From Nocardiopsis ansamitocini (lineage in GTDB: Bacteria; Actinomycetota; Actinomycetes; Streptosporangiales; Streptosporangiaceae): a DNA stretch of 64,000 nucleotides. The stretch's first letter is position 1; each line of letters starts with the position of its first letter. Positions 8,897 through 17,990 of the stretch are shown one piece after another. The stretch spans positions 62,001-126,000 of the forward strand of contig NZ_BSQG01000005.1 in assembly GCF_030268225.1 (NCBI RefSeq), given 5' to 3'. The translations under genes and the position numbers were made by a program. The notes below the pieces were generated by a model that saw nothing but the letters and a program-made list of their open reading frames with translations, was not told the DNA's origin and made no database searches.

Positions 8897-10207
8897 GTGT
8901 TCGACAATCTGCGGACCGCCCTCGGCCGCACCACCGTCTTCGGCCGCGGGGCCAAGACGGCCCCCCAACCCCCGTCGGGCGAGTCGCCCGAGCCGGCACT
9001 GGCCGACGTGCCGGACTCCCCCGAGGCCCCGGCCAGCTCGTCGATGCGCATCGACCAGGCTGCGGGCTTCATCGCCCGCTGGTCCTTCCGCGCGATCGCG
9101 ATCGCCGCGGCGCTCTACATCGCCGGCTGGCTGATCCAGCAGACGTGGGTGCTGCTGCTGCCGCTCGTCCTGGCGCTGCTGCTGTCCACGATCCTGTGGC
9201 CACTGGTGCAGTGGATGCGCCAGGTCCTGCCCTCGGCGTTGGCGGCGCTTGTCTCCATGGTCGGCTTCCTGGCCCTGCTGAGCGGGATCGTGGGGCTGGT
9301 CATCCCCCGGGTCGCAGCCGAAGGGGGCGAGCTGATCGACCAGCTCTACGCCTCCATCGACCAACTGCGCGGGTTCCTCAGCGGTCCGCCGTTCAACGTG
9401 GACAGCGACCAGGTGACCTCACTGCTCAACCAGGCCCTGGGCCAGCTCCAGGAGCACCAGCAGGCCATCGCGACGGGCGTGCTCACCGGGGTCAGCTCGC
9501 TGGGCTCCTTCCTGTTGAACTTCGTCCTGGTGCTGTTTCTGACCTTCTTCATCCTCAAGGACGGCCCGCGCTTCCTGCCCTGGACGCACCGCTGGCTGCC
9601 CGCTCGCACCCAGAGGCACATCGACACCCTGGCCACCAGGATCTGGAAGACGCTGACGGGCTTCATCTGGTCCCAGGCCGCGGTTGCCTTCGTGGATGCC
9701 CTGCTCATCGGCATCGGCCTGGTGCTCCTGGACATCCCCTTCGCCCTGCCGATCTCGGTGGCGATCTTCTTCGCGTCGTTCATCCCGATCGTCGGCGCCA
9801 TCGCCACCGGCTTCCTGGCCACCATCGTCGCGCTCATCGACCAGGGCTTCTGGATCGCCCTGGCCGTGCTGGCGATCGTGCTGGTCGTGCAGCAGGTCGA
9901 GGGCAACGTGCTCCAGCCGTTCCTGGTGGGACGGACGCTGTCGCTGCACCCGGCAGTGGTCCTGGGTGCGGTCACCGTGGGCGGCACCATCTTCGGCATC
10001 GTGGGCGCCTTCCTGGCGGTCCCGGTGGTCGGCACGGTGATCACCGCCTTGCGCTACGCCCGCGAGCAGGGGGTCAACAAGGTGGAGGCGGAGGTGGAAT
10101 CCGCGGGGAGCACCGCGAGGCGCCCCGGGGAGGAGACCGGTACCGAGCGGCCCGAGTCCGTGATCGTCGCCCCGATCGACGAGGCCACGAACAACGCGCG
10201 GGAGTGA
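8897..10207 (+). CDS. AI-2E family transporter (TqsA/PerM)
   Basis: A 436-residue membrane protein. After a Pro/Ala-rich cytoplasmic stretch of about 55 residues come two helices, an amphipathic extracytoplasmic region (about 150-205), and the helical block with FFILKDGPRFLPW, SQAAVAFVDALLIGIGLVLL and FIPIVGAIATGF, which are the family's hallmark segments. The C-terminal 50 residues are hydrophilic. Family members export signalling molecules such as AI-2 or act as Na+/H+ antiporters, so the substrate is open. Translation starts at GTG 8897. Confidence 0.88.
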   Translation: MFDNLRTALGRTTVFGRGAKTAPQPPSGESPEPALADVPDSPEAPASSSMRIDQAAGFIARWSFRAIAIAAALYIAGWLIQQTWVLLLPLVLALLLSTILWPLVQWMRQVLPSALAALVSMVGFLALLSGIVGLVIPRVAAEGGELIDQLYASIDQLRGFLSGPPFNVDSDQVTSLLNQALGQLQEHQQAIATGVLTGVSSLGSFLLNFVLVLFLTFFILKDGPRFLPWTHRWLPARTQRHIDTLATRIWKTLTGFIWSQAAVAFVDALLIGIGLVLLDIPFALPISVAIFFASFIPIVGAIATGFLATIVALIDQGFWIALAVLAIVLVVQQVEGNVLQPFLVGRTLSLHPAVVLGAVTVGGTIFGIVGAFLAVPVVGTVITALRYAREQGVNKVEAEVESAGSTARRPGEETGTERPESVIVAPIDEATNNARE

Positions 10208-10223
10208 CGGCGCGGCTCCCCGC

Positions 10224-11657
10224 TCACCGCTCGGGCCCGCCGGCAACGGGGTAGGGGGACACCGTACTGGTGTTCTCGTTGACCAGCAGCGCGCGTCCCG
10301 CAGGAGGGAACGCGCGCTGCGGGCAGGCGGGGCGCTCGCAGACCTTGCACCCCATGCCGATCGGGGTGGCCGCCCGCGGATCGGCCAGGTCCAGTCCGGT
10401 GGAGTAGACGAGGCGGTGGGCGTGGCGCAGTTCGCACCCCAACCCCACCGCGAACGTCTTGCCCGCCGCTCCGTACCCGCCGTGGTTGCGCCCCACGGTC
10501 CGGGCCACCCAGAAGTAGGAACGTCCGTCGGGCATCTGCGCGATCTGGGTCTGGACGACGCCGGGCGCGGCGAAGGCGGCATAGACGTTCCACAACGGAC
10601 AGGTGCCGCCCGACCGGGAGAAGTGGAAACCGGTGGCCGACTGCCGTTTGGACATGTTCCCGGCGCGGTCCACCCGCACGAAGGAGAAGGGCACCCCGCG
10701 CAGTCGGGGCCGCTGCAACGTGGACAGCCGGTGGCATACCGTCTCGAAGCCCACGTCGAACGCGTCGGCCAGCAGTTCGATGTCGTAGCGCTCGGCCTCG
10801 GCCGCTGAGCGGAAGGCGCGGTAGGGCAGGATGAACGCGCCGGCGAAGTAGTTGGCCAACCCGATCCTGGCCAGGCGCACCGCCTGCTCGGTGCGCAGTT
10901 GCTCACCGCGCGCGAGTTCGCTGAGCAACGGTCCGTGCTCCAGGAACGCCAACTGCGTGGCGAGTTGGAACGCCTGTTGCCCGGGGCGCAGGTGCGCGGC
11001 GAGGGTGATCACCCGGGTGGCGGGATCGTAGGCCCGGTGGCGGGGAGCCGCTGCCCCGGAGCCCCCCGGGGCCCCGATCACGGTGCGCACCCCGTGCAGG
11101 CGGTCCAGACGGCGGACGAGGACGTCCCTGGCCTGGCCCGGTGGCGCGTCCTCGTGGATCGCGGCGTCTTCTGCGCGCTCGTCGAGTTCGCCGACGTAGT
11201 TCTGGCGTTCGTAGAAGAAGTCGCGCACCTGCTCGTAGGCCATGGGGGTACCGGGAACGGCGACCGCGTCGCGCCCTTCCGCCAGTGCCGCCGCCTGGCC
11301 GGCGGCATCGCGGTAGCGGCGGTGCAGCGCGACGAGAGTGCGCGCCACCGAGGGCAGTGCGCTGGCCAGTTCGTCGAGCTCGTCCGGCGTGACCTGCTCC
11401 CCTGCGGGTTCCTCGGCCATTACCTCGCGGAGTTCGGCGATGAGCCGGGTGGTGTCGGCCTCTGCGAAGAAGCCGGGTTCCACCCCGAAGACCTCGGTGA
11501 TGCGCAACAGGACCGGAACGCTCAAGGGCCGTTGATTGTGTTCGATCTGGTTGAGGTAGCTGGCCGATATCCCGAGGTCGCGAGCGAGGTCGGCCTGGGT
11601 CAGCGACCGGTCCTGGCGCAGTCTGCGCAGCCGTGCCCCGGCGAAGACCTTGCGCAT
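10224..11657 (-). CDS. ScfR/RamB-like XRE regulator of short-chain acyl metabolism
   Basis: A 477-residue regulator. Residues 8-62 form an XRE helix-turn-helix (LRQDRSLTQADLARDLGISASYLNQIEHNQR). A middle IrrE/ImmA-like region follows (FQLATQLAFLEHGPLL), then a C-terminal domain with clustered cysteines, including GGTCPLWN and CKVCERPACPQR. This layout is that of RamB, PrpR and related short-chain fatty acyl regulators of actinobacteria, which sense acyl-CoA. It is divergent from prpD across 216 bases holding repeated TTCGCAA/GCAAA elements, so it very probably controls the methylcitrate operon and itself. Start at ATG 11657 gives the HTH at its usual distance from the N-terminus. Confidence 0.88.
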   Translation of the reverse strand: MRKVFAGARLRRLRQDRSLTQADLARDLGISASYLNQIEHNQRPLSVPVLLRITEVFGVEPGFFAEADTTRLIAELREVMAEEPAGEQVTPDELDELASALPSVARTLVALHRRYRDAAGQAAALAEGRDAVAVPGTPMAYEQVRDFFYERQNYVGELDERAEDAAIHEDAPPGQARDVLVRRLDRLHGVRTVIGAPGGSGAAAPRHRAYDPATRVITLAAHLRPGQQAFQLATQLAFLEHGPLLSELARGEQLRTEQAVRLARIGLANYFAGAFILPYRAFRSAAEAERYDIELLADAFDVGFETVCHRLSTLQRPRLRGVPFSFVRVDRAGNMSKRQSATGFHFSRSGGTCPLWNVYAAFAAPGVVQTQIAQMPDGRSYFWVARTVGRNHGGYGAAGKTFAVGLGCELRHAHRLVYSTGLDLADPRAATPIGMGCKVCERPACPQRAFPPAGRALLVNENTSTVSPYPVAGGPER

Positions 11658-11723
11658 CCGGTGTCCCTTCCGATCGGCCGTAACGGACCGGGCAAGCGTA
11701 CCCCGCCGATGTCCGAATTCGTC

Positions 11724-11759
11724 TTCGCAATCTTCGCAAAACACAGGGGCAAAGTTTGC
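11724..11759. promoter_or_regulatory. Candidate operators of the prp regulator
   Basis: Two direct half-sites TTCGCAA (11724-11730) and TTCGCAAA (11733-11740), nine bases apart, are followed by the palindrome GCAAAGTTTGC (11749-11759). They resemble the TTTGCAAA-type sites known for mycobacterial PrpR and corynebacterial RamB. They lie between the divergent regulator gene and prpD, where one protein could control both. Confidence 0.6.
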
Positions 11760-11873
11760 AGGAATCAGCTCGTTGGCTCCCTCGACCTGCGTTGACTCCT
11801 TTGACAAGCTCGGAGTGTCAGCGGCTTGAGCAGGCGAGCCGCACCTTAGCGAACTGATGGGGTAGCGCGAACC

Positions 11874-13382
11874 ATGGTCCACCACATCGTCCGGGTCCAC
11901 CGCAGTGCCGACGGTCCGGCCAAGGCCGAGCAGCTCGCCCACCGCATCGCAGAGGTGGCAGCCGACCCGGTCGAACTCGACGCCGACGTCATGGAAATGG
12001 TCCGCAACCGCATCATCGACAACGCGTCCGTGGCTGCGGCGTCGCTGCACCGCCGACCGGTGCGGGCCGCGCGCGCCCAGGCCACCCGCCACCCCTTCGC
12101 ACCTGGGGCGACCGTCATGGGCACCCCGCTGTCCACCCGGGTCTCCCCCGAGTGGGCGGCGTGGGCCAACGGGGTGGCGGTGCGCGAACTCGACTACCAC
12201 GACACCTTTCTCGCCGCCGACTACTCCCACCCCGGCGACAACATCCCCCCGGTCCTCGCGGTCGCCCAGCACGTGGGCTGCACCGGGCGTGACCTGGCGC
12301 GCGGAATCGCCACCGGCTACGAAATCCAGGTGTCGCTGGTACGGGGCATCTGCCTGCACGCGCACAAGATCGACCACATCGCACACCTGGGCCCTTCCGC
12401 GGCCGCCGGGATCGGCACCCTGCTGAAGCTGCCCGTCGAAACCGTCTACCAGGCCGTCCAGCAGGCATTGCACGTCACCACGACCACCCGGCAGTCGCGC
12501 AAGGGCGCGATCTCCAGTTGGAAGGCCTACGCCCCGGCGTTCGCCGGCAAAATGGCGGTGGAGGCGGTGGACCGGGCGATGCGCGGGGAGGGTGCGCCCT
12601 CCCCGGCCTACGAGGGCGAGGACGGGTTCATCGCCTGGCTACTGGACGGCCCCGACGCGGAGTACACCGTGGACCTGCCCGCCCGCGGCCACGCCAAGCG
12701 CGCCATTTTGGAGACCTACACGAAGGAGCACTCCGCGGAGTACCAGAGCCAGGCGCTCATCGACCTGGCCCGGCGCATGGGTCCCCGCATCGGCGACACC
12801 GCCCGCGTGCGCACGATCACCATCCACACCAGCCACCACACCCACTACGTGATCGGCACCGGGTCGGGCGACCCGCAGAAGATGGACCCCTCGGCCAGCC
12901 GCGAGACGCTGGACCACTCGATCATGTATATCTTCGCCGTGGCACTCCAGGACGGCGAGTGGCACCACGAGCGCTCCTACACGCCCCGACGCGCGGCCCG
13001 CCCCGACACCGTGGAGCTGTGGCACAAGGTGTCCACCGTCGAGGACCCGGCCTGGACCAAGCGCTACCATGCCACCGACCCGGCCGAGAAGGCGTTCGGC
13101 GGGCGCGTGGTGGTTGAGCTCGACGACGGCTCGGTGATCGAGGACGAGATCGCGGTGGCCGACGCCCATCCACTGGGTGCCCGTCCCTTCGCCCGGCCCG
13201 ACTACATCGCCAAGTTCCGCGCGTTGGCCGACGGGGTGGTGTCCCTCGCCGAGCAGGACCGTTTCCTGGATCTGGTGGAACGGCTTCCTGAGCTGACCGC
13301 CACCGAGGTGGCCCAGCTCTCCTTCAGCGAGGACCCCGACACCGCGCCGCGGGACCTGCCCGTCTCGAAGGGACTGTTCTAA
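11874..13382 (+). CDS. prpD: 2-methylcitrate dehydratase (MmgE/PrpD family)
   Basis: A 502-residue PrpD-family protein that dehydrates 2-methylcitrate to 2-methylaconitate in propionyl-CoA breakdown. Family blocks include [14 protein letters not shown] near the N-terminus, the [21 protein letters not shown] region, [18 protein letters not shown], and the hinge-domain run [20 protein letters not shown]. The length matches the family. It is the first gene of prpD-prpB-prpC, with three bases before prpB. An ScfR-like regulator diverges from it. Confidence 0.95.
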   Translation: MVHHIVRVHRSADGPAKAEQLAHRIAEVAADPVELDADVMEMVRNRIIDNASVAAASLHRRPVRAARAQATRHPFAPGATVMGTPLSTRVSPEWAAWANGVAVRELDYHDTFLAADYSHPGDNIPPVLAVAQHVGCTGRDLARGIATGYEIQVSLVRGICLHAHKIDHIAHLGPSAAAGIGTLLKLPVETVYQAVQQALHVTTTTRQSRKGAISSWKAYAPAFAGKMAVEAVDRAMRGEGAPSPAYEGEDGFIAWLLDGPDAEYTVDLPARGHAKRAILETYTKEHSAEYQSQALIDLARRMGPRIGDTARVRTITIHTSHHTHYVIGTGSGDPQKMDPSASRETLDHSIMYIFAVALQDGEWHHERSYTPRRAARPDTVELWHKVSTVEDPAWTKRYHATDPAEKAFGGRVVVELDDGSVIEDEIAVADAHPLGARPFARPDYIAKFRALADGVVSLAEQDRFLDLVERLPELTATEVAQLSFSEDPDTAPRDLPVSKGLF

Positions 13383-13385
13383 CCC

Positions 13386-14279
13386 ATGCTGCACGCCACC
13401 ACCGCTCCCCACGAACGCCGCCACGCCCTGCGCGCGGCCCTGGCCTCGGGGCGGCTCCTGCGCTTCCCCGGCGCGTTCAACCCGTTGACCGCGGTGCTGA
13501 TCCAGGAACTGGGCTTCGACGGCGTCTACATCTCCGGTGCGGCGCTCTCGGCCGACCTCGCGCTCCCCGACATCGGGCTGACCACGCTGACCGAGGTGGC
13601 CGGGCGCGGCGCGCAGATCGCGCGGGTCAGCGACCTGCCCACGCTCATCGACGCCGACACCGGATTCGGCGAGCCGATGAACGTGGCGCGCACCGTGCAG
13701 TCGATGGAGGACGCCGGGCTGGCCGGCTGCCACCTGGAGGACCAGGTCAATCCCAAACGCTGCGGGCACCTGGACGGCAAGGCCGTGGTGGGGACCGCGG
13801 ACATGACCCGGCGCATCCGCGCCGCGGTCCGGGCCCGCCGCGATCCGAACTTCCTGATCTGTGCGCGTACCGACGCCCGTGCGGTGGAGGGCCTGGACGC
13901 GGCGATCGAGCGCGCCAAGGCGTACGTGGACGCCGGCGCCGACCTGGTCTTCCCCGAGGCGATGCGCGACGCGGGCGAGTTCGCGGCATTCCGCAAGGCC
14001 GTGGACGTCCCTCTCCTGGCCAACATGACCGAGTTCGGCAAGAGCGAGCTGCTCAGCGCCGGACAGCTGGAGTCCTTGGGGATGAACATCGTGATCTACC
14101 CGGTCACGACGCTGCGGCTGGCGATGGGCGCGGTCGAGGACGGCCTGCGCACCATCCGCGACACCGGTAGCCAGGAGAGCGTGGTGGAGCGCATGCAGAC
14201 CCGGGCCCGGCTCTACGAGCTGCTGGACTACCCCGCTTACAACGCCTTCGACGGCGACGTCTACAACTTCACGATCTGA
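13386..14279 (+). CDS. prpB: 2-methylisocitrate lyase
   Basis: A 297-residue ICL/PEPM superfamily enzyme that splits 2-methylisocitrate into pyruvate and succinate. The active-site motif KRCGH follows NP at about residue 119, Mg-binding acidic residues lie in DADTGFGEP, and NMTEFGK is the substrate-specificity loop. Length matches PrpB (about 296) and is far shorter than isocitrate lyase. It begins three bases after the prpD stop. Confidence 0.95.
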   Translation: MLHATTAPHERRHALRAALASGRLLRFPGAFNPLTAVLIQELGFDGVYISGAALSADLALPDIGLTTLTEVAGRGAQIARVSDLPTLIDADTGFGEPMNVARTVQSMEDAGLAGCHLEDQVNPKRCGHLDGKAVVGTADMTRRIRAAVRARRDPNFLICARTDARAVEGLDAAIERAKAYVDAGADLVFPEAMRDAGEFAAFRKAVDVPLLANMTEFGKSELLSAGQLESLGMNIVIYPVTTLRLAMGAVEDGLRTIRDTGSQESVVERMQTRARLYELLDYPAYNAFDGDVYNFTI

Positions 14280-14291
14280 TCGGACGGTGTG

Positions 14292-15431
14292 ATGATGGCG
14301 GATTCGGCGATCCACAAGGGGCTGGCCGGGGTGGTGGTGGACACCACCGCGATCTCGATGGTGGACCAGGACACCAACTCCCTGACCTACCGGGGGTACG
14401 CGGTGCAGGAACTGGCCGCCTCCTGCACGTTCGAGGAGGTCGCCTACCTGATCTGGCACGGCGACCTGCCCACCGCCGAACAGCTGGGGGCGTTTTGTGC
14501 ACGCGAGCAGGCGAACCGGGTCCTGAACCGCAGCACCCTTGAGCTGCTGCGACGAATCCCCGAGACAACGCATCCCATGGATGTGCTGCGTACCGCCATC
14601 AGCTACCTGGGCGCCGACGACCCGGCGGAGGACGACGGTTCGGTGGCCGCCAACCAGGCCAAGGCGGAGGTGATGATGGCGCGGCTGCCCACCGTCATCG
14701 CCGCCGACCACCGGCGCCGCCAGGGGTTGGACCCGATCCGCCCCGACCCGGAACTGGGGTTCGCGGAGAACTTCTTCCACATGTGCTTCGGAGCGGTGCC
14801 GGAGCCGGAGGTGGTGCGCTGCTTCGAGGTGTCGCTGATCCTCTACGCCGAGCACAGTTTCAACGCCTCAACGTTCACCGCGCGCGTGGTGACCTCGACG
14901 ATGTCGGACATCTACAGCGCGGTGACCGCGGCAATCGGGGCGTTGAAGGGACCGCTGCACGGCGGTGCCAACGAGGCGGTCATGCACATGCTCACCGAGA
15001 TCGGCAGCGCCGACCGGGCCGCGGAATGGCTGGACCGGGCACTGGCCGAGAAACGCAAGATCATGGGCTTCGGCCACCGTGTCTACAAGCACGGCGACTC
15101 CCGGGTCCCCACGATGCACGCCGCGCTGGAGCGCATGGCGCGGATCAAGGACGCCGGAGCGCTGATGGAGCTTTACGCGGCGCTGGAGACGGCGATGGAC
15201 GAGCGCAAGGGCATCCACCCCAACCTCGACTACCCGGCCGGGCCCGCCTACCACCTGATGGGCTTCGACGTTCCGACGTTCACGCCCATCTTCGTGATGG
15301 CGCGAATCACCGGCTGGACCGCCCACATCCTGGAGCAGCAGGCCGCCAACTCCCTCATCCGACCGTTGAGCAGCTACACCGGCCTGGCCCAGCGCCCGGT
15401 TCCCGTCCAGGCGCAGCGCCGTGCCGGCTGA
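14292..15431 (+). CDS. prpC: 2-methylcitrate synthase (citrate synthase family)
   Basis: A short-form citrate synthase of about 379 residues. Catalytic landmarks are LHGGANEAVMHM (His), GFGHRVYKHGDSR (His and Arg) and the later Asp-containing FTPIFVMARITGWTAHILEQ. It condenses propionyl-CoA with oxaloacetate; the prp context favours methylcitrate over citrate synthase. Three in-frame start codons in a row (GTG 14289, ATG 14292, ATG 14295) leave the exact start uncertain. Confidence 0.93.
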   Translation: MMADSAIHKGLAGVVVDTTAISMVDQDTNSLTYRGYAVQELAASCTFEEVAYLIWHGDLPTAEQLGAFCAREQANRVLNRSTLELLRRIPETTHPMDVLRTAISYLGADDPAEDDGSVAANQAKAEVMMARLPTVIAADHRRRQGLDPIRPDPELGFAENFFHMCFGAVPEPEVVRCFEVSLILYAEHSFNASTFTARVVTSTMSDIYSAVTAAIGALKGPLHGGANEAVMHMLTEIGSADRAAEWLDRALAEKRKIMGFGHRVYKHGDSRVPTMHAALERMARIKDAGALMELYAALETAMDERKGIHPNLDYPAGPAYHLMGFDVPTFTPIFVMARITGWTAHILEQQAANSLIRPLSSYTGLAQRPVPVQAQRRAG

Positions 15432-16197
15432 GGGGCCCGCTGCGGCCGGCAGCGCCGCCGGGGACGCTGCGGGGTTCTCGGTGGCGCGGCGCGGACCGGT
15501 GGCAACGCTGGTCATCGACCGGCCCGCCAAGCGCAATGCCCTGACGATGGCCATGTGGGAGGCCCTTCCCGAGGTCCTCGCCGGCCTGGACGCCGATCCC
15601 GGTGTTTCGGTGCTGGTGCTGACCGGGGCCGGCGCACACTTCTGCGCCGGCGCCGACATCCCCGGCCTGCCCGAGGACACCGCGCTGTTCGAGCGGGTCA
15701 ACTCGACCGCCGAGGCCGCGCTGGCGGACTTCGCCAAACCGACCGTGGCGATGGTGCGCGGGGCGTGCGTGGGGGGCGGATGCGAACTCGCGGTGGCCTG
15801 CGACCTCCGGTTCGCCGCTTCCTCGGCCCGCTTCGCCATCACCGCGAGCCGGCTGGGCCTGGTCTACCCGCCGGGACCCACCCGGCGCCTGGTGTCGCTG
15901 GTGGGGGCCGCACCGGCGCGTTACCTGCTGTACTCCTCGCTGCCGATCGGTGCCGACCACGCCCACCGGATCGGGCTGGTGGACGTGGTCGTCGAGGACG
16001 ACGCGCTGGAGGCGGCCGTCGCGGAGTTCACCGACACGCTGGCCGCGCGCTCGCAGCTGAGTGTGCGGGCGGCCAAAGCCATCATCGGCGAGGCGGACCC
16101 CTCGCCGGAATGGCGCTCGGCCGCGGCCGGCGCGGAACTGGCCGAGGGAAAACGGGCTTTCACCGAACGGCGCGAGCCCCGTTTCGCCTGGCGCTGA
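15421..16197 (+). CDS. Enoyl-CoA hydratase/isomerase family protein
   Basis: A 258-residue crotonase-fold enzyme starting at a GTG inside the last codons of prpC (11-base overlap), hence translationally coupled. It shows the oxyanion-hole motifs HFCAGADIPGLPED and VRGACVGGGCELAVACDLRFAA. A Pro-rich, non-homologous N-terminus of about 20 residues precedes VARRGPVATLVIDRP. Co-operonic placement suggests acyl-CoA hydration feeding propionyl-CoA metabolism, but the exact substrate is unknown. Confidence 0.88.
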   Translation: MPAEGPAAAGSAAGDAAGFSVARRGPVATLVIDRPAKRNALTMAMWEALPEVLAGLDADPGVSVLVLTGAGAHFCAGADIPGLPEDTALFERVNSTAEAALADFAKPTVAMVRGACVGGGCELAVACDLRFAASSARFAITASRLGLVYPPGPTRRLVSLVGAAPARYLLYSSLPIGADHAHRIGLVDVVVEDDALEAAVAEFTDTLAARSQLSVRAAKAIIGEADPSPEWRSAAAGAELAEGKRAFTERREPRFAWR

Positions 16198-16351
16198 GCC
16201 ACAAGGGTGCGGCCGGCCGGTTTTTCCGCGCCTTCCCTTGCCGCGCATTTTCCACCGGAACACCCAACCGCCACAAATCACTCGGAAAACCCACGGGTAT
16301 CACTCGGCGTGCTCGGCGTTTACCCTTTGTGTGTCGGGTAAGGACAAAACC

Positions 16352-16555
16352 ATGTCGACTTCACAGTCCTCACGGACCAATTGGCCCGATATCGTGGTTC
16401 CGCTCATCATCGGCGCCGTTCTCGGCGTGGCCGTCGGCGCGCTGTCGATGGTGTTCGACCAGGGAATATCCGTTGCCGTGGCCCTGACCCTGGGGATCGC
16501 GATGCTGACCGGGTGGATCGTGCTGAAGGCCCGCCGGCGCCTGCGCCTGGAGTGA
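16352..16555 (+). CDS. Small two-helix membrane protein, unknown
   Basis: A 67-residue protein with two hydrophobic helices (about residues 13-34 and 38-56) and a basic C-terminus (KARRRLRLE). A purine-rich ribosome-binding site (GGTAAGGAC) lies about nine bases before the ATG. No family is recognised. It follows the prp operon by about 150 bases and is convergent with the next gene. Confidence 0.6.
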   Translation: MSTSQSSRTNWPDIVVPLIIGAVLGVAVGALSMVFDQGISVAVALTLGIAMLTGWIVLKARRRLRLE

Positions 16556-16565
16556 CCGGGACGGC

Positions 16566-16808
16566 TCAGTTCCAGGCGCGGATCCCGCCGGGGGCGGGCA
16601 GCGTCTCGTCGAGCCAACTCCAGCTGCCGTCGTTCTCGGTGAACCGTCGCTGCACGCCGGCGACCCGGTCGATGCGCACGTCCAGGACCGGACGCCACGC
16701 TCCGGCCGTCTGGTCCTCCAGGTAGAGGTTGGCCGCGTCGGTGCGCACGCGCACCGCCCCGTGCGTGGCCAGCGAGCCGTCGTTCATGCGAATTCGGTAA
16801 AGCGCCAT
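16566..16808 (-). CDS. Small hypothetical protein (80 aa)
   Basis: An 80-residue soluble protein beginning MALYRIRMNDGSLATH, with alternating beta-strand-like segments and conserved-looking Trp residues (SWSWLDETLP). A purine-rich Shine-Dalgarno (GAAGGGGACATC) supports the ATG at 16808. It is not recognised. The even composition and RBS argue that it is a real gene. Confidence 0.6.
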   Translation of the reverse strand: MALYRIRMNDGSLATHGAVRVRTDAANLYLEDQTAGAWRPVLDVRIDRVAGVQRRFTENDGSWSWLDETLPAPGGIRAWN

Positions 16809-17355
16809 GATGTCCCCTTCTTCGCGGACAATCGGGAGCGGATATCGAGAAGGCGCCCTGGGTCGCGCCCGGGCGTCGATTGAGGCGGGGAAGGCGGGCG
16901 TACGCACCGCGGTTCCATCGCGCGACTTCCACTCTAATCCGTCGTCGACAGGAAACCGGCGAACAATCGGCAAACGGCGGCCATCCGATTCCCGTCCGTT
17001 ACCGATACGACGCACGGAAAACGTCGCGATTCCCGTCCGAGCACGTCATCGCACGGATTCGTCCGCCCACCGCTTCGACGGGACATCGAAGAACGGAACA
17101 CGGAAATGGATGGGATCAACCGACAATCCCCAGCCATGCCCCGAGACGACCCGAACCGCACCGAATCCACGACCGGGGATTTTCTTCTCCATAGGGCCGA
17201 TCCCGTTTTCTCGGTTTCCGAATAAACCGGAGAAAATTCGAGAACGGCCCCTTTCGTCCTTCATGGTGCGGTTCGGTGCCCTGGAGGGGGTGTCGGCGCC
17301 TCCTCGGCCGGCCCCGTCCGCGCACCTCCGCCCCGCGCAGCAGGACGAGAACGGT
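16809..17355. other. Gene-free intergenic stretch
   Basis: About 545 bases with noticeably lower GC than the coding DNA around it (for example 17050-17270). No protein frame looks like a family member and no strong palindrome was found. It may hold the promoter of the leftward 80-aa gene at its left edge and trailing DNA of the GreA-like gene at its right. Confidence 0.5.
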
Positions 17356-17823
17356 TCAGTGCTTTCCGAACGGGGCGGCCTCGACCAGGGTGAGCCGGAT
17401 GACGGCGCCGCTGGGGGCCCGGTAGGTCCGCGTCTCCCCCGGAACCGCGCCCGTGATTGCCTTGCCGATGGGCGAGTCGGCCGAGTACACCGTGAGGTCC
17501 ACCGGGTCGGCGCCGTCGCGTACCCCGAGCAGGAAGGTGTCGGTCCCCTCCTCGCCGGCGTAGCGCACGGTGAGCACCATCCCGGGCTCGGCGACCCCGT
17601 CGTCGGGTGGGGTCCGCCCCACGACCGCGTCGTGGAGCAGGCCGCGGATCCGCCGGATACGGGTGGTTCGCGCCTCGGGGTCGGGGATGTCCCATCGTTG
17701 GACGGCTTCGGCCCCGGGGCCTCCGTCCGGTTGCCGCACGTCGTTGAGGGGCCTCGTGAGGACGGCCAGCTCCTCGGTGAGCCGGTTGTGGGTGTCCTGG
17801 GTCATCCAGTGGGTGTCGGTCAT
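17356..17823 (-). CDS. GreA/GreB-family protein without the canonical acidic tip
   Basis: A 155-residue protein with the GreA layout. An N-terminal helical region (WMTQDTHNRLTEELAVL) is followed by the FKBP-like C-terminal domain ending in DSPIGKAITGAVPGE, the Gre-family C-terminal signature. The loop that in GreA reads GDLSENAEY, whose acids coordinate the catalytic Mg in RNA polymerase, is replaced here by GGPGAEAVQRWDIPDPEA. It may bind the RNA polymerase secondary channel without stimulating cleavage, like Gfh1 or Rnk proteins. That is inference. It lies downstream of dadA behind a terminator. Confidence 0.8.
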   Translation of the reverse strand: MTDTHWMTQDTHNRLTEELAVLTRPLNDVRQPDGGPGAEAVQRWDIPDPEARTTRIRRIRGLLHDAVVGRTPPDDGVAEPGMVLTVRYAGEEGTDTFLLGVRDGADPVDLTVYSADSPIGKAITGAVPGETRTYRAPSGAVIRLTLVEAAPFGKH

Positions 17824-17935
17824 CGTGTACGTCCTTGTCGCTGTGGTTGGGCGGTGGCGGCGGGCCCGGCGCGGGAGACGCCCCCTGGCGCACCGGGCCC
17901 GACCCGGCGGACCGCGTGGAAAAGTGGAAAAAGGA

Positions 17936-17969
17936 GCGGGGCCGACAACGTCGTTGGTGCCGGCCCCGC
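17936..17969 (-). terminator. Intrinsic terminator of the D-amino-acid dehydrogenase gene
   Basis: GCGGGGCCG pairs perfectly with CGGCCCCGC around a 16-base loop. On the minus strand the stem is followed by TCCTTTTTCC, a U-rich tail. It starts about 20 bases beyond the dadA-like stop. Confidence 0.7.
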
Positions 17970-17990
17970 CCCTGGTCGTACGACCCGTGT

